A stretch of 22,425 bases of DNA from NCBI GenBank assembly GCA_964554535.1, contig CAZKPB010000027.1:1-22425 (forward strand), in the 5' to 3' direction. The notes beneath the pieces are model-generated. The model made no database searches, had not been told where the DNA came from, and saw nothing but the letters and a program-made list of their open reading frames with translations. A program made the position numbers and the translations under genes. How positions within the stretch are numbered: the stretch's first letter is position 1; every line of letters starts with the position of its first letter. Of this stretch, positions 13,325-21,795 are shown one piece after another. This DNA comes from DMER64 sp964554535 (GTDB taxonomy: Bacteria > Bacteroidota > Bacteroidia > Bacteroidales > UBA932).

Positions 13325-14622
13325 AGCTTGCCAAACGCACGCAGGGCGCGGGCCATCTTGGCGTCAATAGCGTCCGACGCCAAATTTCCGATGCTCCCGA
13401 TATGCGTGTGATGCAATTCCCTATTAGCTTTGTAGGTGCCTTCTTTCAAAGAGGCACCTACTTTTTTGTAGGCCTCTCTAAAGGGCACTCCATCCAGCAC
13501 CTGGCGGTTTACTTCTTCTACCGTAAATAACGTGTCATATAGCGGGTCTTCCAGAATGGAGGGGTTCACCTGCATTCCATCCAGCATAATCTGCGTGAGG
13601 GAAAAACATTGGTCAAGCCTTTCAAAGGCCGGAAACAGGATGTCCTTGAGCAGTTGGAAGTCCCGGTGATACCCGTGGGTGAGGTTGGTGCAGACCATAG
13701 ATACCTCGTTGGGCAGGCATTGCAGGCGGTTGCAGTGGGCACGCACCAGTTCCCACACGTCCGGATTTTTCTTGTGCGGCATAATGCTGGACCCGGTGGT
13801 CAACTGGTCCGGAAAACTGATGAAACGGTAATTGACGCCCATAAATACGCAGCAGTCCGCGGCCAGTTTGTTCAATGTGGCGGCAAAGCCGGCCAGTGCG
13901 CAGGCCACGGCGTGCTCGCTCCGGCCTCGGCTCAACTGAGCGGCAATGCTGTTGTAATTGAGGGTGGCAAAGTGGAGCAGGCGGGTGGTCTCCAGGCGGT
14001 CCAGCGGGAAGGAGTTGCCGTATCCCGCGGCCGAACCCAGCGGGTTCTGGTCGCAGATGCGGTAGGCGGCCTCAAGCAGGTAGACGTTGTCAATAAGCGA
14101 CTCGGCATAGGCGCCCAACCACAGGCCAAAAGACGAGGGCATGGCGGGTTGCTCGTGGGTGTAGCCGGGCAGGCCCACGGCGCTGTAGCGTCGGCTGAGT
14201 GTCTGCAGGCAGTCAAAGAGGGCTTTGGCTTTGCGGGCATAATCGGTGCATACGTCTTTGAGGTACAGTTTCAGGTCTACCAGCACCTGGTCGTTGCGGC
14301 TGCGGCCGGCGTGGATTTTCTTGCCCACCTCTCCCAGACGGCGGGTGAGCAGCAGTTCTACCTGGGAATGAATGTCTTCCACTCCGTCTTCTATGACAAA
14401 ACGGCCCTTCTCAATGTCTTTGAGCAAGACGTTGAGGGCGCGTACCAGCGTGCGGGTTTCATTGGGGGGCAGCAGCCCTATCTTGCACAGCATCTTGATG
14501 TGTGCCAGCGAACCTTTGACGTCGTAGGGGGCCAGCACCAGGTCCAGGGTGCGGTCATTGCCCACGGTAAAGCGGGCCACTTGTTCCAAGGCTTCGGTGC
14601 CTTTATTCCATAGCGTGGGCAT
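13321..14622 (-). CDS. argH: Argininosuccinate lyase
   Basis: A 433-residue cytoplasmic enzyme that splits argininosuccinate into arginine and fumarate, the last step of the pathway. Fumarase/aspartase superfamily motifs are all present: 'HAGRSRNDQ' (104-112), 'YTHEQPAMP' with His156, 'GSAAGYG' (196-202), and the mobile signature loop 'GSSIMPHKKNP' (277-287) with catalytic Ser278/279. It is a little shorter than the usual ~450-460 residues but no motif is missing. It is the last gene of the arginine operon, 18 bp after the argE-type deacylase, and its stop codon region overlaps by 4 bp the end of the convergent aldo/keto reductase gene, leaving no room for a terminator between them. Confidence 0.97.
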   Translation of the reverse strand: MPTLWNKGTEALEQVARFTVGNDRTLDLVLAPYDVKGSLAHIKMLCKIGLLPPNETRTLVRALNVLLKDIEKGRFVIEDGVEDIHSQVELLLTRRLGEVGKKIHAGRSRNDQVLVDLKLYLKDVCTDYARKAKALFDCLQTLSRRYSAVGLPGYTHEQPAMPSSFGLWLGAYAESLIDNVYLLEAAYRICDQNPLGSAAGYGNSFPLDRLETTRLLHFATLNYNSIAAQLSRGRSEHAVACALAGFAATLNKLAADCCVFMGVNYRFISFPDQLTTGSSIMPHKKNPDVWELVRAHCNRLQCLPNEVSMVCTNLTHGYHRDFQLLKDILFPAFERLDQCFSLTQIMLDGMQVNPSILEDPLYDTLFTVEEVNRQVLDGVPFREAYKKVGASLKEGTYKANRELHHTHIGSIGNLASDAIDAKMARALRAFGKL

Positions 14623-14640
14623 TGCAGAAAAATTTGGCGG

Positions 14641-15759
14641 TTATTCCAGTTCCAGAGCACTAATAAGGTTGCAGTAACCCCGTGTGCCTTCCTGTATCTG
14701 GTCCAGGTAAATGAATTCATCGGCCGAGTGGGAGCGCGGCGAGTCGCCCGGCCCTATTTTGACTGCGGGTACGTTTATACGCATCCAGTCCGATGTGGTG
14801 GGCGATATGAGCGGGGGCAGGCGCAACTTCCGGATGGCGTCAATCAGTGGGTGGTCGGTTGGGGTGACCGAGGCTTTGTTATGCAGGTTGCGCGGCATGA
14901 GGATGCTGTGGAGTCCGGTCTGCAGGGAATCCACCACTTCTTGGTTGCTGTAGGCGTCGGTGGTGCGTATGTCCACCACGTAATGGCAGGAGTCGGGAAT
15001 GACGTTGTGCTGGGTGCCGGATTCAATCTGGGTAACCTGTATGGTAATGGGACCCATTATTTCCGATACTTTTTCAAATTGTTTTCCGCGCAGGGTCTGT
15101 ATGTCGTCAATGGCAAGGTACAGTGCATTAATCCCGTTGTTGCGGGCAGCGTGGCCGGCTTTGCCCTTGGTGTAGCCGTCCATTACCAGCAGGCCGCGTT
15201 CTCCAATGGCGGCTTGCATATGGGTGGGTTCTCCCACAATGGCGCAGGTGATTTCCGGATATTCGGGAAGTACGGCCTGAACGCCGTGTTCTCCGGACAT
15301 TTCTTCTTCACCGCACAGTGCCAGCAGCAGGTTAAAGGACAGGGGACGGCCTTCCTCCGCTTCTTTCCAAAAGTGCATAAACGCACCGCACAGGCTGACC
15401 ACGCAGCCTCCGGCGTCGTTGCTCCCCAGGCCGTACAGGCGGGTGCGGCCCTGGTCGTCCATCTGGTAGGCGGGATCAAAGGGGTCGCGGGTATAGCTGG
15501 GTACGGGCTTTACGGTGTCGTGGTGCGAACAGAGCATCAGCGTGGGCCTTGACGGGTCATAGTCCTTGCTCTTTACAATGACATTATTGAAGATGCGTTC
15601 CGGGGTGATGCCTTGTCTTCGGAAGTAATCCGTAAGGATTTTGGCGGTTTTGGCTTCTTCTCCGGACAAGGAGGGAGCGGCTATGAGTTGTTGCAGCAGG
15701 TGGGCTTGCGCCAATAATTCTTTTAGATCTGTCTGGGGTGTGTCTGTGTCTGTGTTCAT
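14641..15759 (-). CDS. argE: M20 deacylase, probably N-succinylcitrulline deacylase (ArgE-type)
   Basis: A 372-residue M20-family zinc amidohydrolase. Metal and catalytic motifs: His79-x-Asp81 ('SHHDTV'), 'GSNDAGG' with Asp115, 'GEEEMSG' with the catalytic Glu near 151-152, 'VGEPTH' with Glu177, and a late 'SHSADEF' with the last His ligand. Cytoplasmic. In pathways that use ArgF' the carbamoylated intermediate is deacylated after carbamoylation. Here the enzyme is therefore expected to turn N-succinyl-L-citrulline into L-citrulline for ArgG, rather than to act on acetylornithine; this is an inference from operon partners. It overlaps argB by 4 bp (ATGA), a sign of translational coupling. Confidence 0.9.
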   Translation of the reverse strand: MNTDTDTPQTDLKELLAQAHLLQQLIAAPSLSGEEAKTAKILTDYFRRQGITPERIFNNVIVKSKDYDPSRPTLMLCSHHDTVKPVPSYTRDPFDPAYQMDDQGRTRLYGLGSNDAGGCVVSLCGAFMHFWKEAEEGRPLSFNLLLALCGEEEMSGEHGVQAVLPEYPEITCAIVGEPTHMQAAIGERGLLVMDGYTKGKAGHAARNNGINALYLAIDDIQTLRGKQFEKVSEIMGPITIQVTQIESGTQHNVIPDSCHYVVDIRTTDAYSNQEVVDSLQTGLHSILMPRNLHNKASVTPTDHPLIDAIRKLRLPPLISPTTSDWMRINVPAVKIGPGDSPRSHSADEFIYLDQIQEGTRGYCNLISALELE

Positions 15760-16505
15760 TGCTGAATTCTTGTATTTCCTACATAAACTTGTTCTATGCC
15801 CTGTTCCAGTGCGGCAAATGCGTTGTCCAACTTGGGAATCATACCTCCGGTAATGTATCCCTGTTCTTTCATTTGTTCGTACTGTTTGCGGCTTAAGAGC
15901 GGCATTTCCCGGGTAGCTCCCGGGTAAATGACTCCCGGTTTATCAAATACAAAGATAAGTCTTGTTTGGAAATAGTGGCGCATTGCCAGTGAAACGGCAC
16001 CGGCTACCGTGTCGGCATTGGTGTTGAGCAGTTGTCCCCGGTCGGTGCAGGTGATGGAGCTGCATACGGGGGTGAGTCCTTGTCGCAGCAGTTGGCAGAG
16101 CAACGATACGTTTACCCCGTCCGGGGTAAGGTCTCCCACGTAGCCAAAGTCTATGGGAACGGGATTCCGTCGGGTGGAGGTCAGCAGGGCGCCGTCGGCC
16201 CCGCACAGCCCCATGCTGCGGCAGCCCAGGGCGTTGAGTTTGGCCACCAGGGTCTTGTTGATCCAGCCGGCATAGACCATGGTCACTATCTGAAGGGTTT
16301 CGGCATCCGTGATGCGGCGTCCCTGATGCATCTGCACGGGAATGCCCAATCTTTGGGCCAGCGCGCCGGCCAATACGCCTCCGCCGTGCACCAGCATCTT
16401 GGGACTTTGACAGGCGGTAAACCGTTCCAGAAAAGATTCCAGCGCCTGCGGGTTGTCAATGCTGTTGCCGCCAATCTTGAATACGGCCAATGTGTTTTGT
16501 TCCAT
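15756..16505 (-). CDS. argB: N-acylglutamate kinase (ArgB)
   Basis: A 249-residue amino-acid kinase that phosphorylates the gamma-carboxylate of N-acylglutamate, the second step of the pathway. Lys10 in 'FKIGGNS', the 'VHGGG' loop (39-43), Arg64 in 'GRRIT', 'LCGADG' (100-105), and the nucleotide/acyl-binding 'NTNADTVAG' (161-169) are as expected. Length is typical for the short ArgB form. The true acyl group is probably succinyl, judging from ArgF' in the same operon. ArgF' ends 4 bp before its ATG, and its stop overlaps the deacylase start. Confidence 0.95.
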   Translation of the reverse strand: MEQNTLAVFKIGGNSIDNPQALESFLERFTACQSPKMLVHGGGVLAGALAQRLGIPVQMHQGRRITDAETLQIVTMVYAGWINKTLVAKLNALGCRSMGLCGADGALLTSTRRNPVPIDFGYVGDLTPDGVNVSLLCQLLRQGLTPVCSSITCTDRGQLLNTNADTVAGAVSLAMRHYFQTRLIFVFDKPGVIYPGATREMPLLSRKQYEQMKEQGYITGGMIPKLDNAFAALEQGIEQVYVGNTRIQQ

Positions 16506-16509
16506 ACGG

Positions 16510-17463
16510 CTATAAATTTTCCAGGATGCGTTTCAAAACCACCTGAGCGGAAATCTCGCGGTTGGCGGCCTCGGGAATCACTAAGGACTGCGGACTTTCT
16601 ATGACGCTGTCCGTCACAATCATATTGCGTCGCACGGGCAGGCAGTGCATAAAATAGCCGTGGTGGGTGAGGGCCATTTTGGCACTGTCCACCGTCCAGC
16701 TGCGGTCGGTGCTCAGCACCTTGCCGTAGTTGGGGTCGCGGTAGGCCGACCAGTTTTTGGCGTAGATGAAGTCGGCTCCGCGGAAGGCTTCTTCCTGGTT
16801 GTACGTGACCGTAGCGCCTTGGGTAAACTGCTCGTCCAGTTCGTATCCATGGGGTTGGGCCACCACCACTTCATAGCCGGCGGCCACCATCCACTCGGCA
16901 AAGGAATTGGGTACTGCCTGAGGCAGGGCCTTGGGGTGCGGGGCCCAGGTGAGTACCACTTTGGGTCGGGCGGTGCGTTTGTATTCTTCAATGGTAATCT
17001 GGTCCGCAAACGACTGCAGGGGGTGGCGCGTGGCGGCTTCCATACTGACTACCGGACGGCCCGAGTATTGGATGAACTGGCTCAGAATTTTCTCGTTATA
17101 GTCGTCTTCTTTGTTCTGGAAACGGGCAAACGAACGTACGCCAATGATGTCGGCATAGCAACCCATTACGGGAATGGCTTCCAGCAGGTGTTCGGGCTTG
17201 TCACCGTCCATAACCACACCGCGTTCGGTTTCCAGGTTCCAGGCCCCGTGTTGTATATCCAGCACTATGGCGTGCATTCCCAGATTCTCGGCCGCTTTTT
17301 GGGTGCTCAGGCGTGTGCGCAGGCTTGAGTTGAAGAAAATGAGAAGGGCGGTTTTGTTTTTGCCCAAATGAGAAAAAGCATACCGGTCTTTCTTGACGGC
17401 AAAGGCTTCTTCAATGGCTTGGTCCAGGGGACCCAGGTCGTGTACGCTGGTAAAATGACGCAT
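16510..17463 (-). CDS. argF': N-succinyl-L-ornithine carbamoyltransferase (ArgF')
   Basis: A 317-residue transcarbamylase that carbamoylates N-succinylornithine to N-succinylcitrulline. Carbamoyl-phosphate motif 'SLRTR' (47-51), 'HPLQ' (147-150) and 'HCLPVRR' (273-279) are present. The protein matches my memory of the Bacteroides fragilis enzyme nearly residue for residue in these regions, with the same numbering. Pro90 ('DGDKPEHLLE') is kept; in the known structures a proline here marks the succinyl-specific enzyme and glutamate the acetyl-specific one. I start at ATG 17463 (MRHFTSVHDLG), which matches the Bacteroides start; the frame is open for 78 bp further, but that would overlap argD. 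The gap to argD is 14 bp. The enzyme is expected to be a cytoplasmic trimer. Confidence 0.96.
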   Translation of the reverse strand: MRHFTSVHDLGPLDQAIEEAFAVKKDRYAFSHLGKNKTALLIFFNSSLRTRLSTQKAAENLGMHAIVLDIQHGAWNLETERGVVMDGDKPEHLLEAIPVMGCYADIIGVRSFARFQNKEDDYNEKILSQFIQYSGRPVVSMEAATRHPLQSFADQITIEEYKRTARPKVVLTWAPHPKALPQAVPNSFAEWMVAAGYEVVVAQPHGYELDEQFTQGATVTYNQEEAFRGADFIYAKNWSAYRDPNYGKVLSTDRSWTVDSAKMALTHHGYFMHCLPVRRNMIVTDSVIESPQSLVIPEAANREISAQVVLKRILENL

Positions 17464-17477
17464 GGCGGAGTGTGAGT

Positions 17478-18629
17478 TTATTGGGTGAGTAAATCGCGAG
17501 CCGCTTCCAGGAAGAGGTCCGCTTCTTTGGTTCCTACGCACAGCGGAGGCAGCAACCGTATGACGTTGACTCCCGCCGCGCCGGTGAAGATATGTTTTTC
17601 AAACAGCAGGCGGTTGCGCAGGTTGGCGGCTTGCGGACAGTCGGAATTCAGTTCTATGCCTATCATCAGTCCGGTCCCGCGAATTTCCTTAAGGGCTTGC
17701 GGAAATTGTTGCTGCAGTGCCTGCAGTCCGTCCGTGAAGTACGTTCCCATACGGCTGGCATTTTCCATAAGATGTTCTTTTTCAATTGCTTCTATTACGG
17801 AAAGCGCTGCGGTGCAGGCCAGGTGGTTGCCGCCAAAGGTGGTGCCCAACTGTCCGAAGCAGGCTTCAAAGGCGGGGCCAATGAGCACGGCGCCCACCGG
17901 GAATCCGTTGCCAATCCCTTTGGCCATGGTGACCAGGTCAGCCTGTATGCCGTGGGTGCTGTGGGCAAAATAACTTCCGGTACGGCCGCAACCCGACTGC
18001 ACTTCGTCGGCAATCAGAAAGGTGCCCCGTGCAGTGCAGAGTGCGCGCAGCAACTGCCAGTATTCGGTGCTTGCCGCGTGTATCCCGCTTACCCCCTGAA
18101 TCCCCTCAATAATCACGGCCGAGTAGGAGTGACGTTCAAAGGCAAAGCGGAGCGCCTGCAGGTCATTGAGCGGCACAAAGTCCACGCTGTGCCCCGTATT
18201 GAACGGGGCGTTGATTTTTGGGTTGTCGGTAACCGCCACGGCGCCCGAAGTACGTCCGTGGAAAGCCTTGCCAAGGGCCAGCACCCGCTTGCGGCCGGTT
18301 TGGAACGAGGCCAGCTTCAGTGCGTTTTCGTTAGCCTCGGCCCCTGAATTGCAAAGGAAAAGGCGGTAGCCGCTGTAGTCCGAGATGTGCTCCAGCCGGT
18401 CGGCCAGTTCTTCTTGCAGCGGGTTGTGTACGGCGTTGGAATAGAAGCCCAACCGGGTGACCTGTTCCTGCATCCGGCGGACGTAGAGGGGGTGTGAGTG
18501 CCCAATGGAGATCACGGCGTGGCCGCCGTACAGGTCGGTGTATTGTACTCCCTTGCTGTCGGTGAGGGTGCAGCCGGAGCCATTGACGGGGCAAATGTCC
18601 CAAAGCGGGTAGACGGGGTATAGTGGCAT
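17478..18629 (-). CDS. argD: N-succinylornithine aminotransferase (ArgD)
   Basis: A 383-residue class-III PLP aminotransferase that makes N-acyl-ornithine from the semialdehyde, with glutamate as the amino donor. PLP sites: 'NSGAEANENALKLA' (94-107), 'IADEVQSGCGRTG' with Asp208, and Lys237 in 'TMAKGIGNGFPVG', which forms the Schiff base. I use the ATG at 18629 (MPLYPVYPLWDI), which starts 1 bp after the argC stop (TAA-A-ATG) and fits the family start; a TTG start 12 bp upstream is possible but less likely. The acyl group is inferred to be succinyl from ArgF'. Cytoplasmic. Confidence 0.95.
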   Translation of the reverse strand: MPLYPVYPLWDICPVNGSGCTLTDSKGVQYTDLYGGHAVISIGHSHPLYVRRMQEQVTRLGFYSNAVHNPLQEELADRLEHISDYSGYRLFLCNSGAEANENALKLASFQTGRKRVLALGKAFHGRTSGAVAVTDNPKINAPFNTGHSVDFVPLNDLQALRFAFERHSYSAVIIEGIQGVSGIHAASTEYWQLLRALCTARGTFLIADEVQSGCGRTGSYFAHSTHGIQADLVTMAKGIGNGFPVGAVLIGPAFEACFGQLGTTFGGNHLACTAALSVIEAIEKEHLMENASRMGTYFTDGLQALQQQFPQALKEIRGTGLMIGIELNSDCPQAANLRNRLLFEKHIFTGAAGVNVIRLLPPLCVGTKEADLFLEAARDLLTQ

Positions 18630-18630
18630 T

Positions 18631-19653
18631 TTAGTAAGCAATTGAGTTTAATTGGAGGCCGGTGCTCTGGTCAAGGCCCATAAGCAGGTTCATATTCTGG
18701 ACGGCCGTACCGCTGGCGCCTTTGAGCAGGTTGTCTATGGCGCAGGTGATGTAGAGCAAGTCGTCGTGTTTTTCTACGTGTATAAAGCAATTATTGGTGT
18801 GTACCACCTGTTTGAGGCTGATGGCAAAGGGGGCCACGTGTACAAACGGGTGCGGGGCGTAATAGGAGGTGTACAGGTCGGTGGCGGCATCCTGACTCAG
18901 GGAGCAGACGGTGTAGAGGCTGGCAAAAATGCCGCGGGCAAAGTCTCCGCGGAGTGGGATGAAGTGAATAGGCGGCAACGCGGTGGCGGACTGTTTTTTC
19001 ATAAGGGTTTCCCTTATCTCTTGCAGGTGCTGGTGCGTAAAGGGTTTGTAGGCGCTTAAGTTGTTCTGACGGTAGGCAAAGTGACCGGTATCGGTCAGTT
19101 TGGCGCCGGCTCCGGTGGCTCCGGTGACGGCTTGTACGTGTACGCATTTTTCCAGCATTCCTTCTTGGGCCAGTGGCAGCAGGGCCAGTTGAAGGGCGGT
19201 GGCAAAGCAACCGGGGTTGGCCACGTTGCCGGCTTGGACAAGGGCCCGGGTGTAGTCAGCGGCATTGGGATAGGCTTCCGGAAGGGCGTACAGAAAGTCG
19301 CGCGAGGGGATTCCTATATAGTGCCGGTCGGAAAAGTGGCGGAAGTCCTGGCTCAGGTCTATCACGTGCGCCACATTACGGGTGTCGTTGTCGGTGAGGA
19401 AACGGGCCGAGACTCCGTGACCCAGGCAAAGGAAGAGTATGTCCAGCGGTTCGCGGGTAAGGGCGGCGTCAAAAGTTTTGTCGCTTTGGCCCAGCAGGTC
19501 GGGGTGAGCGCTCCAGAAGGGTTCTCCGGCGTGGGTGGTGCTGACTATGCTGACAAGTTCGGCATTGGGGTGGTGCAGCAGCAGGCGCAGCAGTTCGCCG
19601 CCGGTGTAGCCGGCGCTGCCGGCAATGCCTATTCTGATTTTGCTATTTTTCAT
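18631..19653 (-). CDS. argC: N-acyl-gamma-glutamyl-phosphate reductase (ArgC)
   Basis: A 340-residue NADPH-dependent reductase that converts N-acylglutamyl phosphate to the semialdehyde. The Rossmann motif 'GIAGSAGYTGGELLRLL' is at 9-25 and the catalytic cysteine is Cys149 in 'NPGCFATALQ'. I chose the ATG at 19653 (MKNSKIRIGIAG), which gives the normal short N-terminus and overlaps the argG end by 11 bp; longer starts would run deep into argG. It sits directly before argD with a 1-bp gap. Cytoplasmic; substrate probably N-succinylglutamyl phosphate in this organism. Confidence 0.95.
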   Translation of the reverse strand: MKNSKIRIGIAGSAGYTGGELLRLLLHHPNAELVSIVSTTHAGEPFWSAHPDLLGQSDKTFDAALTREPLDILFLCLGHGVSARFLTDNDTRNVAHVIDLSQDFRHFSDRHYIGIPSRDFLYALPEAYPNAADYTRALVQAGNVANPGCFATALQLALLPLAQEGMLEKCVHVQAVTGATGAGAKLTDTGHFAYRQNNLSAYKPFTHQHLQEIRETLMKKQSATALPPIHFIPLRGDFARGIFASLYTVCSLSQDAATDLYTSYYAPHPFVHVAPFAISLKQVVHTNNCFIHVEKHDDLLYITCAIDNLLKGASGTAVQNMNLLMGLDQSTGLQLNSIAY

Positions 19654-20860
19654 TTTGGTTTTCTCGGCCTTGACTGTAAATGATTTTGACGGGGAGCGAG
19701 AGGATTTTGGTGAAACCTTCCACATCGGTTCCGTCAAAGGCGCGGGTGCCTTCTCCGTAGTCGCCGAATTTGGCGTTCATCATATCGTAGGGGCTTTCAC
19801 AGCCCGACAGGCTGAAGCAGAACGGGCGCAGGCGTACGGTGACTGTGCCGCAAACGGCTTGTTGCGAGCTGTCCAGGAAGGCTTCTATATTGCGCATTAC
19901 AGGATCCAGGTATTGGGCCTCGTGCAGCAACATGCCGTACCAGTTGCCCAGTTGTTCTTTCCAATAGAGTTGCCATTTGCTCAGTACGTGTTTTTCCAGC
20001 AGATGGTGGGCCTTGATAAGGATGAGGGGGGCGGCGGCTTCAAAACCGACGCGGCCCTTGAGGCCTACAATGGTGTCGCCAATGTGGACGTCGCGGCCGA
20101 TACCGTAAGGGGCGGCAATTTCCCGCAGGGCGGCAATCAGGTCAAGGGGTTTCATGGTTTGGCCGTTGAGGGCTGTGGGTTGTCCTTTTTCAAAAGTGAC
20201 GGTAAGGACCTCGGTGCCGTTTTTGGTTTGGGGGTAGGGGTAGGCTTCTTCCGGAAGTTCTCCCAGTGAGTGGAGGGTTTCCACGCCGCCTATGCTGGTG
20301 CCCCAGATGCCTTGGTTGATGGAGTATTTGGCTTTTTCCCAGGGGTAGTCGAATCCTTGTTTGGCCAAGTAGTCAATTTCTTCTTTGCGGGTGATTTTGA
20401 GTTCGCGGATGGGGGCTATCAGTTGCATATCGGGGGCCAGGACGCCAATGAAGTAGTCAAAGCGTACTTGGTCGTTGCCGGCTCCGGTGCTACCGTGGGC
20501 AATGGCTCCGGCGCCTATCTGCTGGGCGTACCGGACTACGGCCATGGCCTGGAAAGCGCGTTCCGAGCTTACCGACAAAGGATAGGTGTTGTTTTTGAGG
20601 ACGTTTCCAAAGAGCATATATTTGATGCCTTTGTCATAGTATTCCTGGCTTTTATCTATGTTGCAGTGGCTGGCGGCACCCAGTGTCTTGGATTTAACGG
20701 TCAGTTTGTCCAGTTCTTCTTTGTTGAAGCCGCCGGTGTTGACCAATACTGTGTGTACTTCAAAGCCTCTTTCTTTGGTGAGGTAGGGGATGCAGAACGA
20801 TGTGTCCAGACCGCCGCTGTAGGCGAGGACTATTTTTGTCTTGGGTTGTGGGGTGTTCAT
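19643..20860 (-). CDS. argG: Argininosuccinate synthase
   Basis: A 405-residue ATP-dependent ligase that joins citrulline and aspartate, the next-to-last step. The ATP pyrophosphatase loop 'LAYSGGLDTSFC' is at 12-23, 'GSTGAGNDQVRFD' near 119-131 is the citrulline/aspartate region, and the family ending is intact. I start at ATG 20860 (MNTPQPKTKIVLAYSG). The frame is open for another 318 bp upstream, but that stretch is antisense-like, arginine/proline-rich sequence lying over the GNAT gene, with no similarity to ArgG. The gap to the GNAT gene is 56 bp, the largest in the operon. The end overlaps argC by 11 bp. Confidence 0.96.
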   Translation of the reverse strand: MNTPQPKTKIVLAYSGGLDTSFCIPYLTKERGFEVHTVLVNTGGFNKEELDKLTVKSKTLGAASHCNIDKSQEYYDKGIKYMLFGNVLKNNTYPLSVSSERAFQAMAVVRYAQQIGAGAIAHGSTGAGNDQVRFDYFIGVLAPDMQLIAPIRELKITRKEEIDYLAKQGFDYPWEKAKYSINQGIWGTSIGGVETLHSLGELPEEAYPYPQTKNGTEVLTVTFEKGQPTALNGQTMKPLDLIAALREIAAPYGIGRDVHIGDTIVGLKGRVGFEAAAPLILIKAHHLLEKHVLSKWQLYWKEQLGNWYGMLLHEAQYLDPVMRNIEAFLDSSQQAVCGTVTVRLRPFCFSLSGCESPYDMMNAKFGDYGEGTRAFDGTDVEGFTKILSLPVKIIYSQGRENQNEK

Positions 20861-20916
20861 ATTTGGTGGGGTGTTTTTGGGTTGCGTTATGAGGGTGTCT
20901 TTTGGGGGCTTTGAGG

Positions 20917-21627
20917 TTATGCCTGAGTGATGGCGGGGGCCATCGTGGGCAGAGTAGTTGCAGAGGCCGCAGAGGCCGCAGGAGCTGTGGCGGCTATGGC
21001 GGGGGTGGCGGTTGTTTGGGGTTGGCTGTTGGCCTCGGCCGTCTTTATGCGGACGGTTACGTTGGCGCTTTTTGTTTTGCGGTTGGGGTGTTCGTTCGGG
21101 TCGTAGAGCATGCCGGTGCAAAGGCACATGCGGCGGTCGTTGCGTTGGAGGATGTCGTAGTTGCGGCAGCCCTCGCAACCTTTCCAGAATTCGGTGTCCT
21201 GGGTGAGTTCGGAGAAGGGAACGGGACGGTAGCCCAGGCGCGAGTTGATTTTCATGACAGCCGCACCGGTGGTGATGGCAAAGATTTTGGCGTTGGGGTA
21301 GCGTTCACGCGAGAGGTGGAAGATGCTGTTTTTGATTTTTTCTCCCAAGCCCAGCTGACGGTATTTGTGGTTGACTATAAGGCCGCTGTTGGCCACAAAT
21401 TGACAGTGGCTCCAGGATTCTATGTAGGAAAAGCCTACCAGGGGGTCGTCCGTGTCGTCGCTTAAGGCTATGATGGCTTTGTTGGTACGCATTTTCTCGG
21501 CAATATATTCCGGAGAGCGCTTGGCTATGCCGGTGCCTCGTTCTTTTGCCGAGATGGCCATTAGATCACAAATACGTTCTGCATAGCCTGTGTGTGAGGC
21601 ATCTGCAACAAGAATGCGCACATTCAT
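20917..21627 (-). CDS. GNAT acyltransferase, likely N-succinylglutamate synthase of the arg operon
   Basis: A 236-residue GNAT protein heading the arginine operon. The acyl-CoA-binding motif is 'HKYRQLGLGEKI' (87-98), followed by 'NSRLGYRPV' (128-136), the usual last GNAT helix-strand. After it comes a cysteine set C151-x2-C154...C168-x-C170, able in principle to bind a metal. From ~195 to the end is a low-complexity tail of Ala, Thr, Pro and Gln, probably disordered and coded by short direct repeats. As the only acyltransferase beside ArgB/C/D/F', it most likely makes N-acylglutamate from glutamate and, given ArgF' Pro90, uses succinyl-CoA. From memory, the same gene heads the arg cluster in Bacteroides. 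The start at 21627 is the first ATG; the promoter lies ~150 bp upstream. Confidence 0.85.
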   Translation of the reverse strand: MNVRILVADASHTGYAERICDLMAISAKERGTGIAKRSPEYIAEKMRTNKAIIALSDDTDDPLVGFSYIESWSHCQFVANSGLIVNHKYRQLGLGEKIKNSIFHLSRERYPNAKIFAITTGAAVMKINSRLGYRPVPFSELTQDTEFWKGCEGCRNYDILQRNDRRMCLCTGMLYDPNEHPNRKTKSANVTVRIKTAEANSQPQTTATPAIAATAPAASAASATTLPTMAPAITQA

Positions 21628-21689
21628 TGTTCAATAATGATTTAAAAATTTGTAGGAATTGTAATTGGGATTGCAGAATATGGGCAAAC

Positions 21690-21720
21690 AAGGCTGTCAA
21701 GCTTGAATAGCTACAACCTT
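21690..21720 (-). other. Hairpin in the arg-operon 5' leader
   Basis: On the minus strand AAGGTTGT (21720-21713) pairs with ACAGCCTT (21697-21690) with one G-U pair, and an inner AGCT/AGCT pairing can add to it. It lies in the ~150-nt leader between the promoter box and the GNAT start. No U tract follows, so it is not a plain terminator; a role in translation or attenuation is possible but unproven. Confidence 0.35.
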
Positions 21721-21779
21721 AAGCCCAAAGTCGGACACGAAGAATTTGATTTTCAGTATTTCCGTTTTTCATTGCAGTG

Positions 21780-21787
21780 CAAAAGTA
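21780..21787 (-). promoter_or_regulatory. -7 promoter box (TACTTTTG) of the arg operon
   Basis: Exact TAnnTTTG followed by CA, a very typical Bacteroidota start context. It predicts transcription from about 21773 and a leader of roughly 145-150 nt before the first gene at 21627. No TTTG -33 was found; the region upstream holds an inverted repeat instead. Confidence 0.6.
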
Positions 21788-21795
21788 AGGTTTTC

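Noticed and set aside
14728..15552. Long plus-strand frames antisense to the arginine genes (also 13609-14613, 17592-18347, 19625-20914)
   Set aside because: All lie opposite well-conserved enzyme genes in GC-rich DNA; Gly/Val/Ala-rich shadow sequence with no domains.
20861..21178. N-terminal extension of ArgG
   Set aside because: The extra 106 codons are Arg/Pro/His-rich, overlap the GNAT coding sequence, and ArgG normally begins a few residues before its ATP loop.
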